Part shown: one piece after another, positions 9,871 to 23,100 of the stretch
Layout of the letters: every line of letters begins with the position of its first letter
How positions within the stretch are numbered: position 1 is the first letter of the stretch
Assembly (NCBI GenBank): GCA_037013495.1
Contig: CM072807.1
Location: forward strand, 29,616,802-29,680,801
Reading direction: 5' to 3'
Source of the DNA: Hippophae tibetana
Taxonomy: Eukaryota; Streptophyta; Magnoliopsida; Rosales; Elaeagnaceae
Length of the DNA stretch: 64,000 nucleotides
Made by a program: the position numbers and the translations under genes
Notes under the pieces: model-generated
Database searches by the model: none
The model's input: only the letters and a program-made list of their open reading frames with translations
Told to the model about the DNA's origin: nothing

Positions 9871-12800
9871 ATGAACGTATAATTTAAATGCAGCGGAAAC
9901 AAAATGGATTGAAAACATACCTCCTGCAATTGATCAAATTTTTTTTTTTTTGAAAAATTTCACTTTCAACATCGAGACGGGTCAACTTGACCCGGTTTTA
10001 CCCTAACAGATACACGGTCATATCTTGCTATTATGGGGACGGAATCCAGCGTTCTTTTTATCAAAATTCTCATAATTCGATTTCTGAGTGATTGACGGTC
10101 TCAATTTGAAGTAAAACATAATTTTAAATAAAACTTTCATTAATGAAGCAGATAAATACCCAGGATAAATTAGATTTATTTTCTTCATTTGTTTCAAGTT
10201 TATATTCACAGAATCCCTCAAAAAGATATATTGAGAAAATTTGAAATTTCCATATTCATCAAAAAAAGGGAAACAAAAAAATAAAATTACAATTCCCGTG
10301 AAACACAGGAAATGAGAGATTTTTCCAAAAATAGCTCTCATAGTAAATGTTAGAATACAATTCAATCCAAAAACGTTCAAAAAACCATATGAACGTATAA
10401 TTTAAATGCAGCGAAAACAAAATGGATGGGAAACATACCTCCTGCCATTGATCAAAATTATTTTATTTTTCAAAAATTTCATTTTCAATATCGAGGCGGG
10501 TCTACCTCACCCGGTAGGACCCGAACGGATACACGGTCGTATCTTGCTATTCCGGGGACGGAATCAAGCGTTCTTTTTATCAAAATTCTCATAATTCGAT
10601 TTCTGAGTGCTTGACGGTCTCAATTTGAAGTAAAACATAATTTTAAATAAAAATTTAATTAATGAAGTAGATAAATATCCAGAATAAATTAGATTTATTT
10701 TCTTCATTTTTTTCAAGTTTAAATTCACAGAATCCCTCAAAAAGATATATTGAAAAAATTTGAAATTTCCATATGCATCAAAAAAAGGAAAACGAAAAAA
10801 TAAAATTACAATTCCCGTGAAACAGAGCAAAAGAGAGATTTTTTCAAAAATGGCTCTCATAGTAAATGTTAGAATACAATTCAATCCAAAAACATTCAAA
10901 AAACCATATGAACGTATAATTTAAATGCAGCGAAAACAAAATGGATGGCAAACATACCTCCTGCCATTGATCAAAATTATTTTATTTTTCAAAAATTTCA
11001 CTTTCAACATCGAGGAGGGTCAACCCGACCCGGTTTGACCCTAACGGATACACGGTCGTATCTTGCTATTCCGGGGACGGAATCAAGCGTTCTTTTTATC
11101 AAAATTCTCATAATTCGATTTCTGAGTGATTGATGGTCTCAATTTGAAGTAAAACATAATTTTAAATAAAAATTTAATTAATGAAGTAGATAAATACCCA
11201 CGATAAATTAGATTCATTTTGTTCATTTTTTCAAGTTTAAATTCCCATAATCACTAAAAAAGATATATTGAGACAATTTGAAATTTCCATATGCATCAAA
11301 AAAAGGAAATCGAAAAACCTAAAATTTCAATTGCCGTGAAAGAGAGCAAGAGAGATTTTTCCAAAAATGGCGCTCATAGTGAATATTAGAATACAATTCA
11401 ATCCAAAAATGTTCAAAAAACCATATGAACGTATAATTTAAATGCAGCGGAAACAAAATGGATGGGAAACATACCTCCTGCCATTGATCAAAATTATTTT
11501 ATTTTTCAAAAATTTCACTTTCAACATCGAGGCGGGTCAACCCGACCCGGTTTGACCTTAACGGATACCCGGTCGTATGTTGTTATTCCGGGGACTGAAT
11601 CCAACGTTCTTTTTATCAAAATTCTCATAATTCGATTTTTGAGTTATTGATGGTCTCAATTTGAAGTAAAACATCGTTTTAAATAAAAAATTAATTAATG
11701 AAGTAGAGATTTACACACGATAAATTAGATTTATTTTCTTCATTATTTTCAAGTTTAAATTCCGAGAATCACTAAAAAAGATATATTGAGACAATTTGAA
11801 ATTTCCATATGCATCAAAAAAAGGAAATCAAAAAACCTAAAATTTCAATTGCCGTGAAAGAGAGCAAAACAGATATTTTTTCAAAAATGGCTCTCAAAGT
11901 GAATGTTAGAATACAATTCAATCCAAAAACTTTAAAAAAACCATATGAACGTATAATTTAAATGTAGCGGAAACAAAATGGATTGAAAACATACCTCCTG
12001 CCATTGATCAAAAATTTTATTTTTGAAAAATTTGACTTTCAACATCGAGGCGGGTCAACCCGACCCGGTTTGACCCTAAAGGGTACCCGGTCATATCTTG
12101 TTATTCCGGGCATGGAATCCAGCGTTCTGTTTGTAAAAATTCTCATAATTCGATTTCTGAGTTATTGACGGTCTCAATTTGAAGTGAAACATCATTTTAA
12201 AAAAAATTTAATTAAACAAGAAGATAAATACCCACGATAAATTTGATTTATTTTATTCATTTTTTTTAAGTTTAAATTCACAAAATCACTCAAAAAGATA
12301 TATTGAGAGAATTTGAAATATCCATATGCATCAAAAAAAGGAAAACGAAAAAATAAAATTACAATTCCTGTGAAAGAGAGCAAAAGAGAGATTTTTTATA
12401 AAATGGCTCTCATAGTAAATGTTAGAATACAATTCAATCCAAAAACGTTCAAAAAACCATATGTACGTATAATTTAAATGCAGCGGAAAGAAAATGGATG
12501 GGAAACATACCTCCTGCCATTGATCAAAATTATTTTATTTTTCAAAAATTTCACTTTCAACATCGAGGCGGGTCAACCCGGCCCGGTTTGACCCTAACAG
12601 ATACCCAGTCGTATCTTGCTATTCCGGGAACGGAATCCAGCGTTCTTTTTATCAAAATTCTCATAATTCGATTTCTGAGTGATTGATGGTCTCAATTTGA
12701 AGTAAAACATAATTTTGAACTAAAATTTAATTAATTAAGGAGATAAATACACACGATAAATTAGATTTATTTTCTTCATTTTTTTCAAGTTTAAATTCCC

Positions 12801-15800
12801 AGAATCACTAAAAAAGATATATTGAGACAATTTGAAATTTCCATATGCATCAAAAAAAGGAAATCGAAAAACATAAAATTTCAATTGGCGTGAAAGAGAG
12901 CAAAACAGAGATTTTTCCAAAAATGGCTCTCATAGTGAATGTTAGAATACAATTCAATCAAAAAACGTTCAAAAAACCATATGAACATATAATTTAAATG
13001 CAGCGGAAACGAAAGGGATGGGAAACATACCTCCTGCCATTGATCAAAATTATTTTATTTTTCAAAAATTTCACTTTCAACATCGAGGAGGGTCAACCCG
13101 ACCCGGTTTGACCCTAACGGATATCCAGTCGTATCTTGCTATTCCGGGAACGGAATCCAGCGTTCTTTTTATCAAAATTCTCATAAATCGATTTCTGAGT
13201 AATTGATGGTCTCAATTTCAAGTAAAACATAATTTTAAATAAAAATTTAATTAATAAAGCAGATAAATTAGATTTATTTTCTTCATTTGTTTCAAGTTTA
13301 AATTCCCAGAATCACTAAAAAAGATAAATTGAGACAATTTGAAATTTCCATATGCATCAAAAAAAGGAAAAGAAAAAATAAAATTACAATTCCCGTGAAA
13401 GAGAGCAAAAGAGAGATTTTTTCAAAAATGGCTCTCATACTAAATGTTAGAATACAATTCAATCCAAAAACGTTCCAAAAACCATATGAACGTATAATTT
13501 AAAAGCAGCGGAAACAAAATGGATGGGAAACATACCTCCTGCCATTGATCAAAATTATTTTATTTTTCAAAAATTTCACTTACAACATCGAGGCGTGTCA
13601 ACCCGACCCGGTTTGACCCTAACGGATACCTAGTCGTATCTTGCTATTCCGGGAACGGAATCCAGCGTTCTTTTTATCAAAATTCTCATAATTCGATTTC
13701 TGAGTGATTGATGGTCTCAATTTGAAGTAAAACATAATTTTAAATAAAAATTTAATTAATGAAGCAGATAAATACGCACGATAAATTAGATTTATTTTCT
13801 TCATTTTTTTCCAGTTTAAATTCACAGAATCACTAAAAAAGATATATTGAGACAATTTGAAATTTCCATATGCATCAAAAAAAGGAAATCGAAAAACCTA
13901 TTATTTCAATTGGCGTGAAAGAGAGCAAAACAGAGATTTTTCCAAAAATGGCTCTCATAGTGAATGTTAGAATACAATTCAATCCAAAAACGTTCCAAAA
14001 ACCATATGAACGTATAATTTCAATGCAGCGGAAACAAAATGGATGGGAAACATACCTCCTGCCATTGATCAAAATTATTTTATTTTTCAAAAATTTCACT
14101 TTCAACATCGAGGCGGGTCAACCCGACCCGGTTTGACCCTACCGAATACCCAGTCGTATCTTGCTATTCCGGGAACGGAATCCAGCGTTCTTTTTATCAA
14201 AATTCTCATAATTCGATTTCTGAGTGATTGATGGTCTCAATTTGAAGTAAAACATAATTTTAAATAAAAATTTAATTAATGAAGCAGATAAATACACACG
14301 ATAAATTAGATTTATTTTCTTCATTTTTTTCACGTTTAAATTCCTAGAATCACTAAAAAAGATATATTGAGACAATTTGAAATTTCCATATGCATCAAAA
14401 AAAGGAAATCGAAAAACCAAAAATTTCAATTGGCGTGAAAGAGAGCAAAACAGAGATTTTTCCAAAAATGGCTCTCATAGTGAATGTTAGAATACAATTC
14501 AATCAAAAAACGTTCAAAAAACCATATGAACGTATAATTTAAATGCAGCGGAAACGAAAGGGATGGGAAACATACCTCCTGCCATTGATCAAAATTATTT
14601 TATTTTTCAAAAATTTCACTTTCAACATCGAGGAGGGTCAACCCGACCCGGTTTGACCCTAACGGATATCCAGTCGTATCTTGCTATTCCGGGAACGGAA
14701 TCCAGCGTTCTTTTTATCAAAATTCTCATAAAAATTGATGGTCTCAATTTCAAGTAAAACATAATTTTAAATAAAAATTTAATTAATAAAGGAGATAAAT
14801 TAGATTTATTTTCTTCATTTGTTTCAAGTTTAAATTCCCAGAATCACTAAAAAAGATAAATTGAGACAATTTGAAATTTCCATATGCATCAAAAAAAGGA
14901 AAAGAAAAAATAAAATTACAATTCCCGTGAAAGAGAGCAAAAGAGAGATTTTTTCAAAAATGGCTCTCTTACTAAATGTTAGAATACAATTCAATCCAAA
15001 AACGTTCCAAAAACCATATGAACGTATAATTTAAAAGCAGCGGAAACAAAATGGATGGGAAACATACCTCCTGCCATTGATCAAAATTATTTTATTTTTC
15101 AAAAATTTCACTTACAACATCGAGGCGTGTCAACCCGACCCGGTTTGACCCTAACGGATAATTAGTCGTATCTTGCTATTCCGGGAACGGAATCCAGCGT
15201 TCTTTTTATCAAAATTCTCATAATTCGATTTCTGAGTGATTGATGGTCTCAATTTGAAGTAAAACATAATTTTAAATAAAAATTTAATTAATGAAGCAGA
15301 TAAATACACACGATAAATTAGATTTATTTTCTTCATTTTTTTCCAGTTTAAATTCACAGAATCACTAAAAAAGATATATTGAGACAATTTGAAATTTCCA
15401 TATGCATCAAAAAAAGGAAATCGAAAAACCTATTATTTCAATTGGCGTGAAAGAGAGCAAAACAGAGATTTTTCCAAAAATGGCTATCATAGTGAATGTT
15501 AGAATACAATTCAATCCAAAAACGTTCCAAAAACCATATGAACGTATAATTTCAATGCAGCGGAAACAAAATGGATGGGAAACATACCTCCTGCCATTGA
15601 TCAAAATTATTTTATTTTTCAAAAATTTCATTTTCAACATCGAGGCGGGTCAACCCGACCCGGTTTGACCCTAACGGATATCCAGTCGTATCTTGCTATT
15701 CCGGGAACGGAATCCAGCGTTATTTTTATCAAAATTCTCATAATTCGATTTCTCAGTGATTGACGGTCTCAATTTGAAATAAAACATCGTTTTAAATAAA

Positions 15801-16172
15801 AATTTAATTAATGAAGCAGATAAATAACCACGATAAATTAGATTTATTTCTTCATTTTTTTCAAGTTTAAATTCCCAGAATCACTAAAAAAGATATATTG
15901 AGACAATTTGAAATTTCCATATGCATCAAAAAAAGGAAATCGAAAAACCTAAAATTTCAATTGCCGTGAAAGAGAGCAAAACAGAGATTTTTCCTAAAAT
16001 GGCTCTCATAGTGAATGTTAGAATACAATTCAATCCAAAAACGTTCAAAAAACCATATGAACGTATAATTTAAATGCAGCGGAATCAAAATGGATGGGAA
16101 ACATACCTCCTGCCGTTGATCAAAATTATTTTATTTTTCAAAAATTTCACTTTCAACATCGAGGCGGGTCAA
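9871..16172 (+). repeat. Satellite array, left block (about 12 monomers of ~519 bp)
   Basis: Head-to-tail monomers recur with starts (ATGAACGTATAAT-type) at 9871, 10388, 10908 and so on. Most are 516-520 bp, but some are shortened, such as the monomer with the deletion near 14725. Each holds a GGGTCAA...TTGACCC inverted repeat and a GCAGCGGAAAC box. This block is more diverged than the right block. A three-monomer pattern is visible: 13000-14520 recurs at about 14540-16060 with shared private changes (GAAAGGGATGGG; AAAAGCAGCGG; CGAGGCGTGTC). Confidence 0.95.
16168..16172. other. Target site duplication, left copy (GTCAA)
   Basis: GTCAA precedes the LTR here and GTCAA follows the other LTR at 30129-30133. 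Removing the element and one copy restores the normal satellite text GGCGGGTCAACCCGACACGG. Five bp is the usual Ty3/gypsy duplication size. Confidence 0.95.
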
Positions 16173-17577
16173 TGATGAACGAAAACCGGCATCGCCGATC
16201 TTCGCAAATACTTTGGTTTTAATATTTATAAAACTCTCGCAAGTGCACGAATCATTTCGAAGAAAATGATAAGTATACTCCCAAGGTCGATCTAAGGAAG
16301 GAATGTATGTGGTCTTTAATTTATTATTCAAACTTTTAAAAACGAAATTAAATCCTAAACATCCTGTCACGATAGTTTGGTTTTTGTGTTCCTAATCTAA
16401 TAACATAAATAAACATATATACAGATTAATTAAATATAATCTAATAACATAAAAATAAACATAGATACAAATTCAATAAATAATTATCTAAAAATAAACA
16501 TATATACGGATTCAATAAATATTCATGCAAATTTTTATCATTTATATTAGCGGAGTATTTATGGATATAATAACTAAATTAATTATGCTTGCTCATATTA
16601 ACTAGGTTATTAAAGATATAAATTGATATTTTATTGATTCTCTCTTTTTTATATAAATACCACCTTTGGTGGGGTTAGATATTCTTTGTTAACTAAACAA
16701 ATCAATTAACACCTATGGGTGGGGTTGATAACTAATATGCTTAATTAAATTAATTCCTTTTTCTAAGAGATTGAAAATGAACCATTTAAATGCCACCTTT
16801 GGTGGGGTTAGACAATTTAAACATTATTCAAGGTGTCCAAATTAAACTTAAGAATTTAATTATCCGAGTACTAACTTTCAAGTTTTAAAACCACTATTGA
16901 AAACATGTTGTCAATACATTTTCACATAATAATTCTTATAAAAACTTTTGAAATAGAGTTTCACTCTAACTACCGGGCGATTGTACCAACAAATAAAAGA
17001 GCACTACTCTAAATTAGACCGGATAACTAAACCTTAAAATCTAATTTTCGGGTTTAAGTTTGTAATGAAAAATAATATATTTCTCTCTAACATTCTTAAT
17101 ATAAAATCTTGAATAAAAACAAAATCAATTCATTTTAAAGATTTTTACCTATTTAATATTTCGCAAGCATAACAACGTCGTTATTACATCATTTTTACTA
17201 AACAGCTAGCATAGTTAAATTTAACCACAGACAAGTTGAATATAACATGTAAGAATAAAGCATAAAAATAACTGTAAAGAAAATAAAATCCTTACAGAAC
17301 TTCGACGCTATTCCCGTTGCTAGAAAACCTCCGAGCGGAATTTGCACTTCCATATATTGAATCAAAAACTAAATTATTACAAAAACATTACAAGTTCCTC
17401 TCAAAAAGAGAAGAACACTAAAACTAAGAGAATTGAACTAAAAACTAAGAAGGAAACTAAGAAAAACTTAGAAACTAAGAAAGAAACTAAGGAAAACTCA
17501 AAAAACTAAGAAATGAGAGAAAGAAAGAAGAGAGAAGTGTGGTTTTAAGGTGTGATTTGAAGTGAAGGGAAGGGGGG

Positions 17578-17586
17578 TATTTATAG
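17578..17586 (-). promoter_or_regulatory. TATA box in 3' LTR
   Basis: CTATAAATA on the transcript strand, identical to the 5' LTR. Transcription from here would run out of the element into the left satellite block. Confidence 0.7.
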
Positions 17587-17653
17587 GTGAGGATGGAGAG
17601 AAAAAGTAGAGAAAAAAAATGTTAAAAAAATGAAAAAACGCGTATTATTGATT

Positions 17654-17678
17654 GCTGACGTCATTTGATGACGTCAGC
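17654..17678 (-). promoter_or_regulatory. Palindromic double bZIP site in 3' LTR
   Basis: Same 10-bp arms and 5-nt spacer as at 29416-29440 and 9358-9382. Confidence 0.68.
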
Positions 17679-18261
17679 ATGACATGGGGCGGCTGCACAG
17701 TACCGGGTATGAACAGTACCGCGGCTGTACAGTACCGGGTATGAACAGTGCCGAGGATGAACAGTGCCGCGTCTGATGAACAGTGCCGAGTCGGATGAAC
17801 AGTACCCAGTCTGATGAACAGTGCCGAGTCTGATGAACAGTGCCGCGTCTCATGAACAGTGCCGCGTCTCATGAACAGTACCCGTGGATGAACAGTGCCG
17901 CGCGCTGCTGCTTGGGGCGGTGCCGGGCGGCGGGGCGCGGCGGCCGGGCGGCGCGGCGGCGCGATTTTCGTCTTTTTGACATTTTTGACCTTTTCGACCC
18001 ATTTTGTCCAATTTTTCCATATTTGTTGACCTTTTCCCACTTATTTATTAATATATTTGTGATGTATTGCTTCAAGTATTCCTGTTTGAGTCTTTAAATT
18101 GCGTTTTTAAGCCAAAATACCTGAAAAACAATAAAAATACCCGTGATTCCGAAAAAGACAAATTTATATAAATATATGATAAAACATATAAATATATGTA
18201 TTTTTAATCAATTAATGTGCATAAAATCATGGTTATTTTAGTGCTTTTTGAGCACTCATCA

Positions 18262-18273
18262 CAACCCCCAACC
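18262..18273 (-). other. Polypurine-tract-like site
   Basis: GGTTGGGGGTTG on the transcript strand, directly adjacent to the 3' LTR. Expected primer site for plus-strand DNA synthesis; interrupted by thymines but conserved with 4440-4451. Confidence 0.75.
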
Positions 18274-20115
18274 AGCTTCTTGCTAGTCTCTTAGCAAGAG
18301 AAGCGATAAAAGCTAAAATTTAAACTATCCTAAATCACTTTCGTGGATTGAAACGGTTGCATTTAGCCTATGCAACAAGCCGTTAAACCCCTAGGTTGCC
18401 CTAGTGGACGAGTTTGAGTCTCGTGAGGGTTTTCAGTAATGATACCCACAAACATTGAACTAAATGTAAAGATAAAAACAATCAAAAAAAAATTAAAATT
18501 ACAACACAATCAAAAATTAATTTAAGAATAAAAGAACACAACATATCACAAAAATATCTCATACTTTTTAATCTCCTTTAAGATCATAATTAAAATCTCA
18601 AGCATAAGTTATTTTAATCTCTTTAAGCAATCATGATTTTATTACAATAATTAGTCGAAAATCATTTTCATATTTCATTTCAAAAATGTATCAATTTAAT
18701 TTTACCCAATTTCAGTGTCATGAATCAGAATTCGCTTCGACTCTATTCCTCACAAGTCAATACTCTCAAAGCACTGAATCCTATGGGTTCAAACACTCAT
18801 ACTAATTTATATGCGAAAGAGTTGATGTATAGAAATGAACTAATATGTTCGCATATGTATAAAGAATAAAGGCTCAAAGTGTTATTTTAACATTGATCTC
18901 ATGAAAGGAATCGAATGTATAAATTATAAAGATATCATATACAAAAATTATTTTCATGCATAAATCAAACTCATTAAGAAAGAATTTCAAGATATATGCT
19001 TTTACAAATGAAGAAATTGCAATGACTTTTTAGGGAATTACTTCCTATATCTTTCTTTTGTAATTAGCCTTTACTCACAACTTTGTAGGCAATGTGGGTC
19101 ATAGTATGTAGATGATACTATTTTTTATCTCTCTATTTTTTTTTTTTTTTTTTTTGTAGATATTTTTCAATATATGTATTTTTAGAGAGTCAACCCATGT
19201 ACAGATTGTACATTTTTTTGGATTTTGGTGAGTGGTTAATTTTGTGTCTTTTCTGTTTGATCTCGGTTTAGGTAACCCCAGATATGTCTTTTTGTTTTTG
19301 TAGCAGTCATGCATGAATGAGATATAAGCATATACTATCAATTTCTACTCAAATCGTTTAATCTAAACAAAAAATAATAATAAAAAAATATATGATACTC
19401 TATTAAGATGAAAAAAAAATTCATACATTCAATGCTAATACCTATAGAGATCATCTAAACTTTTTGAATAAATAAGAAATGTGTTTGGAGTAGAAAAAAT
19501 ATATATTTCACTCTGAATAAAAGAAATTAGGCTCAAATTATATCTCACAAGGGTAGTCTCCACTAAAACAAAATTCATAAATACCGATTTTGGGTTTAAT
19601 CTAATTTCCACATTTTATCAAGAAATACTAGTTATGACAAAAACTAACTAATTATCAAAAATAATTACACAATATTTCATGATATGTTTTCAAAAATTAA
19701 TCTAACAGTACCAAAGACTTAACTATTTACTTAAATTTGATTTAAAGAAATGATAAATTTTTGTGAGAATTTTTTTTATTTTTTTTATTTTTATATATAT
19801 AGCATGGTAACTTTTCACCACCCCCAACCTAGAACTTACATTGTCCTCAATGTAACAACTGCAAATTAAAGATAAAGAGAAAAGAGGAGAAAGATTACCT
19901 ATTTCTTGAGAATGTGTAAGTAGTAATGAAGAAATGCAGGTGCATCCATCATATTCATCATTAAAGTGTATACAGACAGATCGCTGTGAACTTCTAACAT
20001 CTCAACAAATATTTTAGTTTTAACAAATTTAAAAATTATTCACATACAAGTAAACTAAAATAAGCAATAAAATTAAGTAAATAAAACAAATAACAATAAA
20101 AAAATTACCTAACAT
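18274..20115 (-). other. 3' non-coding internal region (no env-like ORF)
   Basis: About 1.84 kb between pol and PPT. It carries a 7-bp hairpin GTTGCAT/ATGCAAC (18356-18376) and CTAGG/CCTAG (18391-18404) close to the PPT; otherwise it is A/T-rich. The longest open frame is about 80 codons, with no signal peptide or membrane pattern and a poly-T-derived tail. Some Athila elements have an env-like gene here; this one does not. Confidence 0.78.
18356..18376 (-). other. Hairpin near the PPT
   Basis: Perfect 7-bp inverted repeat GTTGCAT / ATGCAAC with loop TTAGCCT, flanked by AACG / CGTT that can extend the stem after a small bulge. Conserved at 4534-4554. Confidence 0.65.
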
Positions 20116-20164
20116 GATGGGTTGCCTCCCATCCAGCGCTTAGTTTAACGTCTTAGCAAGACGT
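20116..20164 (-). other. Post-ORF hairpin module after gag-pol
   Basis: GATGGG/CCCATC with a 6-nt loop (20116-20133) and ACGTCTT/AAGACGT with a 3-nt loop (20148-20164). It begins 12 bp after the gag-pol stop. The same two-hairpin layout follows the gag-like ORF at 25589-25638 with changed bases and shorter stems. Confidence 0.75.
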
Positions 20165-20176
20165 ATCTTTTTGGTG

Positions 20177-23100
20177 CTAAGGGTTACTCAGCCAAATGCA
20201 ATCCATTTCAGCAATGTTGTTTGGTTCTTCCACATAAGGCTTGACACGATGGCCATTAACTTTGAACGTTTTTTGTGTCTTGGAGTCCAATAGTTCTACT
20301 ACTCCATGTTCAGATACCTGAACTATTTTGAATGGTCCATCCCATCTTGATCTTAGCTTTCCTGGAAACAATCTCAAACGAGAGTTAAATAAAAGAACTT
20401 TTATTCCAGGGTGAAGAGTCTTAGGAACTAGCCTCTTGTCATGATAGCGCTTAGTACGCTCCTTGTATAATTTGGCATTCTCATAGGCTTCATTCCTAAT
20501 TTCTTCCAACTCATGAAGCTGGAGTACTCGTTTTTCACCTGCTTTATCTAAATCCATGTTTAGTTCTTTAATTGCCCAATAAGCCTTGTGTTCAAGTTCA
20601 ACTGGAAGGTGGCACGCTTTCCCAAAGATTAACCGGTAAGGGCTCATCCCAATAGGTGTTTTGTAAGCGGTGCGGTATGCCCATAAGGCATCATTTAACT
20701 TAAATGCCCAATCCTTCCTTGAAGGACGCACAGTGCGTTCCAGTATTCCCTTGATTTGCCTATTACTTACTTCCACTAATCCGGAAGTTTGAGGATGATA
20801 TGGAGTAGCTAGCTTATGTGTGATGTTGTACTTGTTTAGTACTCCATCAAAGAGTTTGTTACAAAAATGGCTACCTCCATCACTTATTATAGCTCTAGGC
20901 GTTCCGAACCTACTGAATATGAAATCTTTCAAGAATTTCACAACAACATTAGCATCATTGGTTTTGGTGGGGATAGCTTCTACCCACTTGGACACATAAT
21001 CCACAGCAACCAAAATGTATTGAAAACCATTAGATGGGGGAAAAGGACCCATAAAGTCAATCCCCCATACGTCAAAGAGTTCAACAACTAAATTAGATGT
21101 CAAAGGCATTTCATCTCTTTTGCTTATGTTTCCTGTTCTTTGACATCTATCACATTGTGCACAAAACATATGAGCATCTTTAAAAAGAGTGGGCCAAAAG
21201 AATCCAGACTGTAATATCTTACGGGCTGTCTTTTCTCCTCCAAAATGACCCCCACAATGAAGTTCATGACAAAAAGTCAGAATGCTCTTATGTTCTTCTT
21301 CAGGTACACATCTCCGGATGACTTGATCTTGACCAATCTTGTATAAATAAGGGTCATCCCAGAAATAGTCCTTAATAGTTTTGAAAAACCTTTTCTTTTC
21401 CTGATATGAAGTGTTAGGTCGCAAAACACCAGTGGCAAGATAGTTTACAATATCAGCGTACCATGGGTTCGGACCTATGAAAAATAACTGTTCATCAGGA
21501 AAGGTTTCAACTATATCGTCATTACTCTCATCTTTAAGAGAATTAAAGTCAGAAATCAACCTAGACAAATGGTCAGCTACTAAGTTTTCACTGCCTTTCT
21601 TATCCTTGATTTCTAGGTCAAATTCTTGTAAGAGTAAGACCCACCTGATTAACCTTGGCTTGGCATTTGGTTTACTTAATAGGTATCTTAAAGCAGCATG
21701 ATCAGAATGCACAATCACTTTAGATCCTACTAAATAAGACCGAAATTTGTCTAAAGAGAATACTATAGCCAAGAATTCCTTTTCAGTGGTGGTGTAATTC
21801 ATCTGGGCATCATTGAGTGTTTTGCTAGCATAGTAGATGACATGTAAACGCTTTTCCACTCTTTGTCCCAGGACTGCTCCTATTGCATAATCAGAAGTGT
21901 CACACATTATTTCAAAGGGTAAAGACCAGTTTGGTGCCATTATAACAGGGGTAGATGTGAGTTTATCTTTCAAGGTATTAAAGGAGGTAAGGCAGTCATT
22001 GTTGAAATCAAAATCAGCATCTTTGGATAGCAAGTTACATAATGGACGACTTATTTTAGAGAAATCTTTAATAAATCGTCTGTAGAATCCTGCATGTCCC
22101 AAGAAGCTTCTTATCCCTTTCACAGATGTAGGGGGAGGTAGTTTGGATATCAATTCAACTTTTGCCTTATCAACTTCAATACCCTTGTTTGAAATTATAT
22201 GTCCTAAAACTATCCCTTGTTGAACCATAAAATGACTTTTCTCCCAACTAAGGGTTAGATTGCATTCAATGCATCTTTCTAAAACCAAAGTCAATTTATG
22301 TAAGCAATCATCAAATGAGTTTCCAAAGACAGAGAAATCGTCCATGAAAATCTCAATGAATTTCTCCACCATGTCCGAGAAAATGGATATCATGCATCTC
22401 TGGAACGTGGCAGGGGCATTGCATAACCCAAATGGCATTCTGCGAAAAGCAAATGTCCCAAAAGGACATGTAAATGTGGTCTTTTCCTGATCTTCTGGTG
22501 CTATGGGTACTTGATAATATCCAGACAGTCCATCCAAAAAACAGTAAAATTCGTGCCCAGCTAATCTTTCCAACATTTGATCAATGAATGGAAGAGGAAA
22601 GTGATCCTTTTTCGTATATAAATTTAGTTTCCTAAAATCTATACACATTCTCCATCCAGTGATTATTCTAGTGGGCACTAATTCACTTTTGTCATTCTTA
22701 ACAACTGTTATCCCAGATTTCTTTGGTACCACATGCACTGGACTAACCCACTTACTATCTGCAATAGGATAGATAATCCCTTCTTCTAATAATTTAAGAA
22801 TTTCCTTTTTAACTACCTCTTGCATGTTTGGGTTTAGTCTTCTTTGGGCCTCTCGTACAGGTTTAGCACCATCCTCCAAGTTGATCTTGTGCATACACAT
22901 TGTTGGACTAATGCCTCTTATATCACCTATACTCCAACCTATAGATTTCTTAAACTGTTTAAGCACTTTGATGAGTTCCTTTTCTTGTGGTTTGGTCAAG
23001 GTTGAAGAAATTATCACTGGATAAGTTTCTCCCTCTCCCAAAAACACATATTTTAAGTGCTCAGGTAAGTCTTTGAGTTCAAGTTCAGGTGGATTGGCCT

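Larger units (their letters stand above)
16173..18261 (-). repeat. 3' LTR (2089 bp)
   Basis: TGATGAACG...GCACTCATCA ends. Nearly identical to 27934-30128 but with one unit, not six, of the 21-bp GC-rich minisatellite. The TATA box (17578-17586), bZIP palindrome (17654-17678) and U3 repeats (about 17693-17900) are retained. It also contains the three CACC/GGTG palindromes described for the 5' LTR. Confidence 0.96.

Noticed and set aside
10426-10470. Splice-donor-like AGGAGGTATGTTT on the minus strand of each monomer as sign of a gene-derived satellite
   Set aside because: Suggestive only. No exon, acceptor or recognisable coding sequence accompanies it, so a gene origin is not supported here.
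19099-19341. 80-codon frame after pol (also 5332-5538) as an env-like gene
   Set aside because: Too short, Lys-rich tail from a poly-T tract, no signal peptide or transmembrane pattern, and different ends in the two copies.
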